Shown piece by piece: positions 42,936-50,763 of a stretch of 64,000 nt of DNA (the first letter of the stretch is position 1; every line of letters starts with the position of its first letter). The position numbers and the translations under genes are program-made. A model generated the notes under the pieces. That model was not told the origin of the DNA and did no database searches. It worked only from the letters and a program-made list of their open reading frames with translations. Source of the DNA: Lentzea sp. NBRC 102530 (GTDB lineage Bacteria > Actinomycetota > Actinomycetes > Mycobacteriales > Pseudonocardiaceae); assembly GCF_030269365.1 (NCBI RefSeq), contig NZ_BSTF01000002.1:682001-746000 (forward strand). The letters are read 5' to 3'.

Positions 42936-44230
42936 TGGCGCGCCTTGAGGATCGAGTTCAGCTTCGTCTCGGCGTCGGCGAGCGCCTGGTCGGCCGGTAC
43001 CTCACCGACGATCGCCCGTTGCACGGACGACCACAGCGCGGTGGTGAACTCGGAGTCGACCGCGGCGGGGGTGGCGTTCGTGGTGCCGTTCTTCAGGCTG
43101 GCCGCGGAGATCGCGCGGGCCTGCGCGACCAGGTCGCCGCCCTCGGCGGTGAAGAACGCGTCCTCCAGGGACTTCGCCGTGCTGGGGAAGACGCTCGACT
43201 GCTTCGCCAGGGCGAGCTGGTTGTCCGCCGACGTCAGGAACTTCGCGAACGCCACCGCCGTCGGCAGGTTCTTCGACGCCTTCGGCACCGCCACCCCGTG
43301 CGCGACGACCCAGGTGCCCTTGCCGTTGACCGCCAGCGGTTTCGTGAGCGTCGTCCGCGCGTACACCGCGGGCGCGTTCTGCTGGATGATCTTCAGCCGG
43401 GAACCGCCGGTCTCCAGGTAGGCCGTCTGCCCCTCCTGGAACGTCTCGATCTCGCCGCGCTGCTGGGCGGACACGGCGTCGGCGGGGATGCCCCCGGACT
43501 TCTGCAGCTTCGCGAGCGACTCGACGAACGCGATCGCCTCGGGGGTGCGCACGACCGCCTCGGTGCCCTGGTCGTTCACCAGCGGCACGCCGAGGCTGCG
43601 CAGGTAGGTGTGGAAGCCGAGCTGGGTCGGCTGGAAGCCCGCCTTGCCGGTGGCGGCGGCGATCTTCGCGGACGCCTCCACCAGTTCCGGGTAGCTGGTC
43701 GGGTCCGGCGCGGAGGCGAGTCCGGCCTGCTCCAGCAGCGCGGAGTTCTTCATCAGCACCGGGGTGTTGAGGTACCAGGGCAGGGCCGAGGCGGACGACC
43801 CGCCGAAGCTCACCGACTTCCAGGCGGACTCGACGAACCCGGCCTTCAGGTCGTCCGCCGCGGCGCCCATGTCGACCACGAGTCCCTTGCGGGCGAGGGG
43901 TGCGAGCGTGCCGGTGTCGAGGTCCACCACGTCCGGCAGCGACCCCGCCACGGCGTCCGCGTTGGTCTTGCGCGCGGCCGAGTTGCTGGGGATGTCGGTC
44001 CAGGTGACCTTCGTGCCGGGGTGCTGCTTCTCGAACTCGGCGATGACCCCGCGCAGGTAGCCGTCGAACGTGGGGGACAGCTGCAGGGTCTGGAACGTGA
44101 TGTCGCCCTTGACCTCGCCGGAGGTGTCCACGCCGCCGGCGGTCTGGGGGCCGTCGCCGAGCCCGCACCCGGCCAGGGCCAGTGCGCCGACGGCGGCCGT
44201 GAACAGCCGGAACGCCCTTCTGCGAGCCAT
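42932..44230 (-). CDS. Sugar ABC substrate-binding lipoprotein
   Basis: 432 aa. Signal sequence and lipobox (VGALALAGCGLG), then a MalE-type binding protein (DITFQTLQLSPTFDGYLRGV; SSASALPWYLNTPVLMKNSA; LPTAVAFAKFLTSADNQLAL). A strong GGAGGG lies ahead of the ATG. It is the first gene of the transporter-lacI operon; its promoter shares a 60-bp region with the divergent glycosidase gene and contains the LacI operator. Confidence 0.92.
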   Translation of the reverse strand: MARRRAFRLFTAAVGALALAGCGLGDGPQTAGGVDTSGEVKGDITFQTLQLSPTFDGYLRGVIAEFEKQHPGTKVTWTDIPSNSAARKTNADAVAGSLPDVVDLDTGTLAPLARKGLVVDMGAAADDLKAGFVESAWKSVSFGGSSASALPWYLNTPVLMKNSALLEQAGLASAPDPTSYPELVEASAKIAAATGKAGFQPTQLGFHTYLRSLGVPLVNDQGTEAVVRTPEAIAFVESLAKLQKSGGIPADAVSAQQRGEIETFQEGQTAYLETGGSRLKIIQQNAPAVYARTTLTKPLAVNGKGTWVVAHGVAVPKASKNLPTAVAFAKFLTSADNQLALAKQSSVFPSTAKSLEDAFFTAEGGDLVAQARAISAASLKNGTTNATPAAVDSEFTTALWSSVQRAIVGEVPADQALADAETKLNSILKARQ

Positions 44231-44265
44231 GGTCCCTCCGATGTGAGGTTGGTGTTTACTGATCG

Positions 44266-44278
44266 TGCAAACGTTTGA
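44266..44278. promoter_or_regulatory. LacI-type operator copy 2, between divergent transporter and GH3 genes
   Basis: TGCAAACGTTTGA is the reverse complement of the site at 39007. It sits in the middle of the 60-bp gap and can repress both the binding-protein operon and the glycosidase gene. Confidence 0.8.
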
Positions 44279-44290
44279 TAGAAACTAGAT

Positions 44291-45832
44291 ATGCGTTCTG
44301 GCAATCGTCAAGCCCCCTTCGCCGATCCGCTCGGTGACGAGGCGGAGACCTGGGTCGACCGGTGGCTCGGCCGGCTCACGCCGCGGCAGAAACTCGCCCA
44401 GCGGCTCGTCGTCCTGCCTGGTCAGATGGCAGACGGCCGTCCTGACGCCGACGTGCGGGCCGCGCTTGCCGCCGGTCTGGGCGTGCTGCACGGCCTCGTC
44501 GGGACCTCGGTGTCGGGCGCGGGCCGCTACCACGCCGAGGTCGACGACCTGTGCGCCGGACTGGGCGTGCCGCCCGTGCTGGTGGCCGCCAACCTGGAGT
44601 CGGGGATCGGTTACACGCTCGGCGGGGGCGGCACGGACTTCCCGTACCCGCGCGGTGTCGGGTTCAGCGGATCGGCCGAGGTCGCGCGGAGGGTCGCCGA
44701 GGCCGCGGCCAGGGAGGCGCGGCTGGTCGGGTTCCACTGGACGTTCAGCCCGTGCGTCGACGTCCTGACGAACCCCGACGACCCGATCCTCGGCGTGCGG
44801 GCGTTCGGCGTGGACGCCGCACGCACCGGTCAGCTCGGTGCGGCGCAGGTGCGGGGCTACCAGGAGGGTGGCCTGCTGGCGACCGCGAAGCACTTCCCCG
44901 GTCACGGGGACAGCGCGCAGGACACCCACTCCGGGTCCGCCGTGCTGGCGCGGACCCGGCGGGACCACGACCGGCTGCACCTGCCGCCGTTCCACGACGC
45001 GGTCGCCGCCGGGGTCGCGTCGGTGATGGTGGCGCACGTGGCGTTGCCCGCGCTCGGCGTGGACGGCCCGGCGAGCCTGTCTTCCCAGGTCAACCGCACG
45101 TGGTTGCGCGAGGAGATGGGCTACGACGGCCTGGTCGTCACGGACTCGCTGCGGATGGGGGCGATCGCCGCGCGCTGGAGCACGCCGGCCGCGGCGGTGG
45201 CGGCGCTGGCCGCCGGAGCCGACGTCGCCAACGTGAAGTGCCCGGCGGGGGAGGTGCCCGCCCTGCTCGACGCGCTGGAGGAGGCGTTGTCGGCCGGGGT
45301 GCTGGACAGCGCCGAGCTCGACCGGTCGGTGGCGCGGTTGCTGCGGGCCAGGACGTGGCTCGGCCTGCACCGCGGGCACGGGATCGACCTCGGCCGCTGC
45401 CGCGAGCTCGACGCCGGAGGGGAGTGGGAGGACCCCGAGCTGGCACGGACCGTGAGCGCGCGGGTCGATCCGGTGGCCGGGCCCCTCGTCGTGGTCGGCG
45501 ACAGCGACCTGGCCGCGCGGGTGGCGGCACGGCTGGGCGTCGCGCACGTCGCCGTGCGGCCGGAGGAACCCGGTGCGCTGGTGCGGCCGGGAACCACCGT
45601 CGTGGCGGTCACCTGCCCGTTGCCCGTCGACGGCGGACGTGACCCCGAGGCGTTCGCGGCGGCGGTCCGGTCCGCTCGCGCCGCAGGTCAGGACGTCGTG
45701 GCGGTGGTCAACTCCACCTGCGCCGCCGAGGACCTGCGCGTCGGGGCGCCCTCGGTGAGCGTGCCGGCGGTCGACGCGTTCGGGATCGTCTCGCGCGCCG
45801 CCCTCGCCGCCGTGGCCGAGGTCCTGCGGTGA
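44291..45832 (+). CDS. nagZ: GH3 beta-N-acetylhexosaminidase (NagZ type)
   Basis: 513 aa. It belongs to glycoside hydrolase family 3 and keeps the NagZ hallmark loop KHFPGHGDSAQDTHSG, whose Asp-His dyad is the acid/base unit. The nucleophile Asp is in GLVVTDSLRMGA. There is a short C-terminal extension (residues ~370-513) with no clear function. No signal peptide, so it is cytoplasmic and acts on imported oligosaccharides, releasing N-acetylglucosamine, which NagA and NagB then process. Divergent from the importer operon and controlled by the shared operator. Confidence 0.88.
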   Translation: MRSGNRQAPFADPLGDEAETWVDRWLGRLTPRQKLAQRLVVLPGQMADGRPDADVRAALAAGLGVLHGLVGTSVSGAGRYHAEVDDLCAGLGVPPVLVAANLESGIGYTLGGGGTDFPYPRGVGFSGSAEVARRVAEAAAREARLVGFHWTFSPCVDVLTNPDDPILGVRAFGVDAARTGQLGAAQVRGYQEGGLLATAKHFPGHGDSAQDTHSGSAVLARTRRDHDRLHLPPFHDAVAAGVASVMVAHVALPALGVDGPASLSSQVNRTWLREEMGYDGLVVTDSLRMGAIAARWSTPAAAVAALAAGADVANVKCPAGEVPALLDALEEALSAGVLDSAELDRSVARLLRARTWLGLHRGHGIDLGRCRELDAGGEWEDPELARTVSARVDPVAGPLVVVGDSDLAARVAARLGVAHVAVRPEEPGALVRPGTTVVAVTCPLPVDGGRDPEAFAAAVRSARAAGQDVVAVVNSTCAAEDLRVGAPSVSVPAVDAFGIVSRAALAAVAEVLR

Positions 45833-45834
45833 GG

Positions 45835-46578
45835 TCAGCCCAGGATCCGTTCGAGCAGCCTCACCGGCTCGACCAGCGCTTCCGGGTCCGCGGTGCCGAG
45901 TCCGCGCTCGACCGCGTCGAGGAACGCGGCCACCTGGTCCTCCAGGTAGGTCGCGGGGGCCTCGATCCGCAGCCGCTCGCCCGCCGTGATGGTGAAGGCC
46001 TCGGCCTCGGGGCGGAAGACCAGGTCGACGGTCAGGTTCTCGCCGGTCAGCCGGGCGCGTCGGTCGGTCGCGCTGTGCACGTCCAACGGCCGTGCGGCCA
46101 GTTCGCAGGCCAGCTCGACGTGGTGGACGCCGTAGTGCGCGAGTCCGCCGTACGGGCTGCGCGGGTCGGCCGGTCCCTCGATCGTCACGGTCACCGGTCC
46201 GGCCTGGTCACGCACCCACGCCTCGGCCTCGCGCGTCGCCGCGGCGTCCCGGAAGCCCGACCGGCAGGCGAGCACCACCCGCGTCGCCGCCGCAGCGCCG
46301 ACCATCGCACGCGCGTCGGCCTCGCGAGTGGCCAGCGGCTTGTCGACCCACACCGAGATCCCCGCCCTGAGCAGCGGCAACGCCTGGGCGGCGTGATCCC
46401 GCCCGTCACGCGTGCACAGCAGGACCGCGTCCACCTGCCCGATGAGGTTCCCGGCGTCCTGCGGGGTCACCAGCGCCACCGGCCCGGCCAGGAACTCCCG
46501 CAGCCGCGCGGGGCGTGAGCTGTCCAGTCCGACGATCGCCAGGCGCGCGGTCGAATTCAAACGTTTGCACAAGTCCAC
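45835..46578 (-). CDS. Short Gfo/Idh-like oxidoreductase
   Basis: 247 aa, shorter than the usual ~330. It has a Rossmann start (ARLAIVGLDSSRP, lacking the canonical GxGxxG) and the EKP-like WVDKPLATREADARA motif, then SPYGGLAHYGVHHVELA with the conserved His. Convergent with nagZ (2-bp gap). The annotated GTG start (46578) places the LacI operator inside codons 4-8, and no Shine-Dalgarno is visible, so the true start is uncertain. Function probably in sugar oxidation, unproven. Confidence 0.65.
   Translation of the reverse strand: MDLCKRLNSTARLAIVGLDSSRPARLREFLAGPVALVTPQDAGNLIGQVDAVLLCTRDGRDHAAQALPLLRAGISVWVDKPLATREADARAMVGAAAATRVVLACRSGFRDAAATREAEAWVRDQAGPVTVTIEGPADPRSPYGGLAHYGVHHVELACELAARPLDVHSATDRRARLTGENLTVDLVFRPEAEAFTITAGERLRIEAPATYLEDQVAAFLDAVERGLGTADPEALVEPVRLLERILG
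46557..46569. promoter_or_regulatory. LacI-type operator copy 3
   Basis: TCAAACGTTTGCA, identical to copy 1 and with the same 16-bp context (46555-46570). It lies between the Gfo/Idh-like gene on the minus strand and nagB on the plus strand. Confidence 0.8.
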
Positions 46579-46605
46579 CGGCTTTTAGTACCACACGGAG
46601 GGTTC

Positions 46606-47352
46606 ATGCTCATCAGGGCCGAGAGTGCGATGACGGTCGTCGGAGCGCCGACGCGGGAGGAGATGGGCGCGCTCGCCGGGGCCCACGCGGGCCGGGTGCT
46701 GCGCGACGTCCTCGCCGGGCGCGCCACGGCACGGGTGATGCTCGCCGCGGCGCCCAGCCAGAGCGCGACCCTGGCCGCCCTCGCGCGGGAGGACGTCGAC
46801 TGGACCCGCGTCGAGCTGTTCCACATGGACGAGTACATCGGGCTGCCACCCGGTGCGCCGCAGGGCTTCGCCACCTGGCTGACCACGCACTTCGTCCGGC
46901 ACGTGCCCGGCGCGGTGCTGCACCCGATCGACCCGTCCGGGAACGCCGAGGCCGAGGCCGCGCGGTACGAGGCGTTGCTGGGCGACGAGCCGTTCGACCT
47001 GGTGCTGCTGGGACTGGGGGTCAACGGGCACCTGGCGTTCAACGACCCGCCCGCCGACTTCGCCGACCCGCGTGGCGCCCGCGTCGTGGCACTGGACGCG
47101 ACCAGTCGCACGCAGCAGGTCGAGGAGGGCCACTTCGCGACGTTCGGCGACGTGCCCGCGACCGCCGTGACGGTGACGATCCCGAGGCTGCTCAACGCGG
47201 AGGTCGTGATCGCCTCGGTGCCGGGACGCGCCAAGCGGACGGCGGTGCGCCAGACGCTGACCGAGCCGATCGGCCCGATGCACCCCGGCACCGCGCTGCG
47301 CACGCACCCGGACGTGACCCTGTACCTCGACGCGGAGTCCGACCCGCGATGA
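46606..47352 (+). CDS. nagB: Glucosamine-6-phosphate deaminase-like
   Basis: 248 aa. The NagB/6PGL fold is recognisable by LFHMDEYIGLP, GLGVNGHLAFNDPP and MHPGTALRTHPDV. It converts glucosamine-6-phosphate to fructose-6-phosphate and ammonia. GGAGGG precedes the ATG. It overlaps the SIS-domain gene by 4 nt and heads the nag operon. Confidence 0.9.
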   Translation: MLIRAESAMTVVGAPTREEMGALAGAHAGRVLRDVLAGRATARVMLAAAPSQSATLAALAREDVDWTRVELFHMDEYIGLPPGAPQGFATWLTTHFVRHVPGAVLHPIDPSGNAEAEAARYEALLGDEPFDLVLLGLGVNGHLAFNDPPADFADPRGARVVALDATSRTQQVEEGHFATFGDVPATAVTVTIPRLLNAEVVIASVPGRAKRTAVRQTLTEPIGPMHPGTALRTHPDVTLYLDAESDPR

Positions 47353-48074
47353 CCGCGCTGCTGAGGACCTACGCGGACCGGTTGTGCGCGCTCGTCGACG
47401 CGATCGTCCGCGACGAGGCCGAGTCGATCGCGGCGGCGGCCGCACTGGTCGCCGGCCAGCTCCGGCGTGACCGCCTGGTGCACGTCCACGGCCCCGGCGG
47501 CCACTCCGCCCTGGCCGTCCAGGACGTCTTCTACCGCGCGGGCTGCCCGGTGCTGATCGCTCCCGTGACCGACCCCGGCACGTCGTTGCTCGGCGGCGCG
47601 CTGAACTCGACCGCGACCGAACGCCTGGACGGCAGAGGGGCGATGGCCGTCGAGGGCCTGGTCGAGGGTGACCTGCTCATCGTCGTGAACGCGTTCGGCG
47701 TCAACGCGGCCTCGGTCGGCGCGGCCAGGTCCGCCCGGGAGCGGGGCGTGCGGGTGATCGCGGTGTCCTCCCGGACCGCCGCGGCGGACCTGCCCGCCGA
47801 CCACCCGGCCCGTGCGGGAGAGCTGCCGTCGCACGCCGACGTGCACATCGACACGCACGTCCCGCCGGGCGACGTCGTGCTCGAAGTGGCACCCGGTGTT
47901 GAGATGGGCGGGGTGTCGACGGCGCTGAACTCGTTCGTGCTGCACGCGGTGCTCGCGGCGGCGGTCGAACAGGCGCCCGGGACGACCGTGTGGCGCTCCA
48001 GCTACACCGAGGGGGGCGACGCGCACAACGCGCGGGCCGCCGAACAGGTCAGGGGAAGGGTGCCGCAGCTGTGA
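47349..48074 (+). CDS. SIS-domain sugar-phosphate isomerase-like protein (UPF0309 type)
   Basis: 241 aa. A single SIS domain is seen (RDRLVHVHGPGGHSALAV; GDLLIVVNAFGVNAASV; GVRVIAVSS), ending with GGDAHN. SIS proteins bind phosphosugars and isomerise, etherify or sense them. Located between nagB and nagA with overlaps on both sides, so it probably acts on an amino-sugar phosphate. Function not defined. Confidence 0.8.
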   Translation: MTALLRTYADRLCALVDAIVRDEAESIAAAAALVAGQLRRDRLVHVHGPGGHSALAVQDVFYRAGCPVLIAPVTDPGTSLLGGALNSTATERLDGRGAMAVEGLVEGDLLIVVNAFGVNAASVGAARSARERGVRVIAVSSRTAAADLPADHPARAGELPSHADVHIDTHVPPGDVVLEVAPGVEMGGVSTALNSFVLHAVLAAAVEQAPGTTVWRSSYTEGGDAHNARAAEQVRGRVPQL

Positions 48075-49210
48075 AACCGTCCGGAGTGGCCGGCCGCACC
48101 ACCGCCGGCGCCGTCGAGGTGACCTGGCGCGACGACGTGATCACGTCGATCACCCCGATCGACACGGCGTCCGACCTGCCGTTGCTCGCGCCGGGCCTGG
48201 TCGACCTCCAGGTCAACGGCTACGGCGGCCTCGACGTGAACGCGGAGTCCGTCGGCCCGGACACCGTCGCCGAGCTGTCGCACCTGCTCGCGACCCACGG
48301 CGTCACGACCTGGCTGCCGACCGTCATCACGGCGAGCGAGGACCGCATCGCCCACGCCCTGAGGTGCGTCGCCCGGGCGCGGGCCGACGATCCGCTGGTG
48401 GCGCGAGCGGTGCCGACCACGCACGTCGAAGGCCCGTTCATCTCGGACCGCCAGGGTGCGCGCGGCGTGCACGACCCGGCGTTCGTCCGCCCGCTCGACC
48501 CCGCCGAGGTCACCCGCTGGCGCAGGGAGGGCCCGGTCGGGATCGTCACGATCTCCCCGCACGGCGAGCAGGCCCCGTCGCGGGTGCGCGAGCTCGTCGC
48601 CGCCGGCGTCACCGTCGCGATCGGACACACGCACGCCACCCCGGACGAGGTGACCGCCGCCGCCGACGCGGGCGCCACCCTCTGCACCCACCTCGGCAAC
48701 GGCATCCCGACCACGCTTCCCCGCCACCCCAACGTGCTCTGGCGGCAGCTGGCCGATGACCGGCTGAGCGCGGGCCTCATCGCGGACGGCCACCACCTGC
48801 CGTTCGACACCCTCGAGGTCATGCTCCGCGCGAAGGGGCCGGACCGCGCGTTCCTGGTCTCGGACGCGACGGAGATCGGCGGCAGGCCACCGGGCCGGTA
48901 CCGCACCGCGGTCGGCGCGGAGGTGGACCTGGACGCGCACCAACGGCTGTCCGAGGTGGGCAGCGACCTGCTCGCGGGCGCCGCGGCCACCCTGCTGGAC
49001 GGCGTGCGGAACGTCGCCGCGCACACCTCGTTCGGCCTGGCGGCGGCGCTGGACCTCGCGACCAGGAACCCGGCCCGCCTGGTCCCCGGCGCACGGCCGG
49101 GCGTGGGGGAGTTGCGCGTCGGCGGCCCGGCCGACCTCCTGCTGCTGGAGCCGGGTCCGGCCGGACCCTCCCTGGCGGGCGTCGTGCAGTCCGGACGCCG
49201 GGTGCGGTGA
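48071..49210 (+). CDS. nagA: N-acetylglucosamine-6-phosphate deacetylase
   Basis: 379 aa from a GTG start (GTGA overlap). The amidohydrolase motifs include DLQVNGYGG, HVEGPFISDRQGARG, the metal-ligand IGHTHAT region and LCTHLGNGIP, then GLIADGHHL and VSDATEIGG. It deacetylates GlcNAc-6-P to GlcN-6-P, the substrate of NagB. No GlcNAc kinase (NagK) is seen in the window although the import route is by ABC transporter. Confidence 0.92.
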   Translation: MKPSGVAGRTTAGAVEVTWRDDVITSITPIDTASDLPLLAPGLVDLQVNGYGGLDVNAESVGPDTVAELSHLLATHGVTTWLPTVITASEDRIAHALRCVARARADDPLVARAVPTTHVEGPFISDRQGARGVHDPAFVRPLDPAEVTRWRREGPVGIVTISPHGEQAPSRVRELVAAGVTVAIGHTHATPDEVTAAADAGATLCTHLGNGIPTTLPRHPNVLWRQLADDRLSAGLIADGHHLPFDTLEVMLRAKGPDRAFLVSDATEIGGRPPGRYRTAVGAEVDLDAHQRLSEVGSDLLAGAAATLLDGVRNVAAHTSFGLAAALDLATRNPARLVPGARPGVGELRVGGPADLLLLEPGPAGPSLAGVVQSGRRVR

Positions 49211-49268
49211 CGATCGACGGCTCCCGGACCAGCCGCTGCCCGCCCAGGTGGTCTGAACCTTATGCCCA

Positions 49269-49284
49269 ATTGGTATGTACCACT
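49269..49284. promoter_or_regulatory. DasR-like dre element
   Basis: ATTGGTATGTACCACT is a near-match to the dre consensus (ACTGGTCTAGACCACT) bound by the GntR/HutC-family regulator DasR: both TGGT and ACCA arms are complete. It lies 59-74 bp before the protease start. DasR senses glucosamine-6-phosphate in streptomycetes; whether this genome has a DasR orthologue is not known from this window. Confidence 0.55.
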
Positions 49285-49342
49285 TGGGGTGATCCTCGTC
49301 GTACGGTCTTGCCCGCAATCACCCTGCGTGCAAGGAGCGGAC

Positions 49343-50653
49343 ATGAACCGCAAGCTCATCGCCGCCGCCACAGCGGCGGTCACAGCGGCCGGGCTGACCA
49401 TCGCGGTGGCGCTGACGACCAGCGCCACCGCCGCCAACTCGGCCGACCCTGCCCTGCTCGCCGCGATGGCCCGTGACCTGGGCATCTCCTCGGACCAGGC
49501 GCGCGACCGCCTGGCCGCCGAGAAGGTCGCGGGCCAGACCGACGCCACCCTGAAGGCGCAGCTCGGCCCGGCCTACGCCGGGTCGTGGCTGGACGGCACC
49601 GGCCACACCCTCACCGTCGCGGTCACCGACCCGGCCTCGGCGAACGCGGTCCGCTCACGCGGCGCCGTCGCCACCACGGTCAAGCACAGCGCGTCCGCAC
49701 TGGACAGCGCGAAGACCAAGCTGGACGCCCGGGCCACCACCGTCCCCGACGCGGTGCCGGGCTGGTACGTCGACGTGCGTGCCAACAAGGTCGTCGTGCT
49801 CGCCCGCTCCGGCGGCGAGCAGCAGGCCAGGACGTGGGCGGCCGAGGCGGGCCTGGGCGGTGACGTCGTCACCGTTGAGGCCAGCACCGAGGACCCCAAG
49901 CCGTTGGTCGACGTCATCGGTGGCAACGCCTACGGCGTGCCCGGCGGCGGCCGCTGCTCCATCGGCTTCGCCGTCGAGGGCGGCTTCGTCACCGCGGGCC
50001 ACTGCGGTTCCACCGGCGGCCGCACGTCCAACCCCGGCGGCACCATCCAGGGCAGCAGCTTCCCCGGCAACGACTACGCGTGGGTCCGCGTCGACGCGGG
50101 CAACACCCCGCGCGCCCTGGTCAACCGCTACCCCGGCACCGTTCCGGTCGCGGGTTCGCAGGAGGCCGCGGTCGGCTCGTCGGTCTGCCGGTCCGGCTCC
50201 ACCACCGGCTGGCGCTGCGGCACCATCCAGCAGAAGAACGCCTCCGTCACCTACCCCGAGGGCACCATCACCGGCCTGACCCGCACGAACGCCTGCGCCG
50301 AGCCCGGTGACTCGGGTGGTTCGTGGCTGACCGGCGACCAGGCCCAGGGCGTCACCTCCGGCGGGTCCGGCAACTGCCAGTCCGGCGGCACCATCTACTT
50401 CCAGCCGGTGACCGAGATCCTGCAGGCCTACAACCTGCGCCTGGTGACCACCGCCGGTCCGACCACGACCACCCCGCCGACCAGCACGACCACGACGACC
50501 CCGCCCGGCGGTGGCTCGTGGGCCCCGTACACCACCTACGCCACCGGTGCCCAGGTCACCTACGACGGCGCGACCTACCGCGTCATCCAGCCGCACACGT
50601 CCGTGCCCGGCTGGGAGCCGCCGAACACCCCCGCCCTCTGGCAGCGGCTCTGA
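49343..50653 (+). CDS. Streptogrisin-like serine protease with chitin-binding domain
   Basis: 436 aa from ATG 49343 (AAGGAG upstream). It has a Sec signal (AAGLTIAVALTTSATAA), an alpha-lytic-type pro-domain (residues ~35-190), then the S1E catalytic domain: His in TAGHCGS, Asp in NDYAWVRVD, Ser in PGDSGGSW. A Thr/Pro linker leads to a CBM5/12 module (WAPYTTYATGAQVTYDGATY). It is a secreted endopeptidase that binds chitin, perhaps releasing protein from chitin to expose amino-sugar polymer for the nearby pathway. Confidence 0.92.
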   Translation: MNRKLIAAATAAVTAAGLTIAVALTTSATAANSADPALLAAMARDLGISSDQARDRLAAEKVAGQTDATLKAQLGPAYAGSWLDGTGHTLTVAVTDPASANAVRSRGAVATTVKHSASALDSAKTKLDARATTVPDAVPGWYVDVRANKVVVLARSGGEQQARTWAAEAGLGGDVVTVEASTEDPKPLVDVIGGNAYGVPGGGRCSIGFAVEGGFVTAGHCGSTGGRTSNPGGTIQGSSFPGNDYAWVRVDAGNTPRALVNRYPGTVPVAGSQEAAVGSSVCRSGSTTGWRCGTIQQKNASVTYPEGTITGLTRTNACAEPGDSGGSWLTGDQAQGVTSGGSGNCQSGGTIYFQPVTEILQAYNLRLVTTAGPTTTTPPTSTTTTTPPGGGSWAPYTTYATGAQVTYDGATYRVIQPHTSVPGWEPPNTPALWQRL

Positions 50654-50658
50654 GCTGG

Positions 50659-50694
50659 AACGCCTCCCGGCGGCTGCCCCCGCCGGGAGGCGTT
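50659..50694 (+). terminator. Strong hairpin terminator after protease
   Basis: A 15-bp perfect stem (AACGCCTCCCGGCGG and its complement, loop CTGCCC) begins 5 bp past the stop codon and ends with TT CGC, so it is a typical Rho-independent-like actinomycete terminator. Confidence 0.85.
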
Positions 50695-50763
50695 TCGCTG
50701 CGAACGGGATCACTCTTCGGGGATACCGGGTGCGGCGCGATCACCGGCTGACACAATGGGCGA

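Noticed and set aside
46580..46605. Second dre-like element before nagB
   Set aside because: Only the ACCAC half-site is present; the TGGT arm is missing.
46515..48074. 519-aa reading of the SIS gene
   Set aside because: First 278 residues are a shadow of nagB; ATG 47349 coupled to the nagB stop is preferred.
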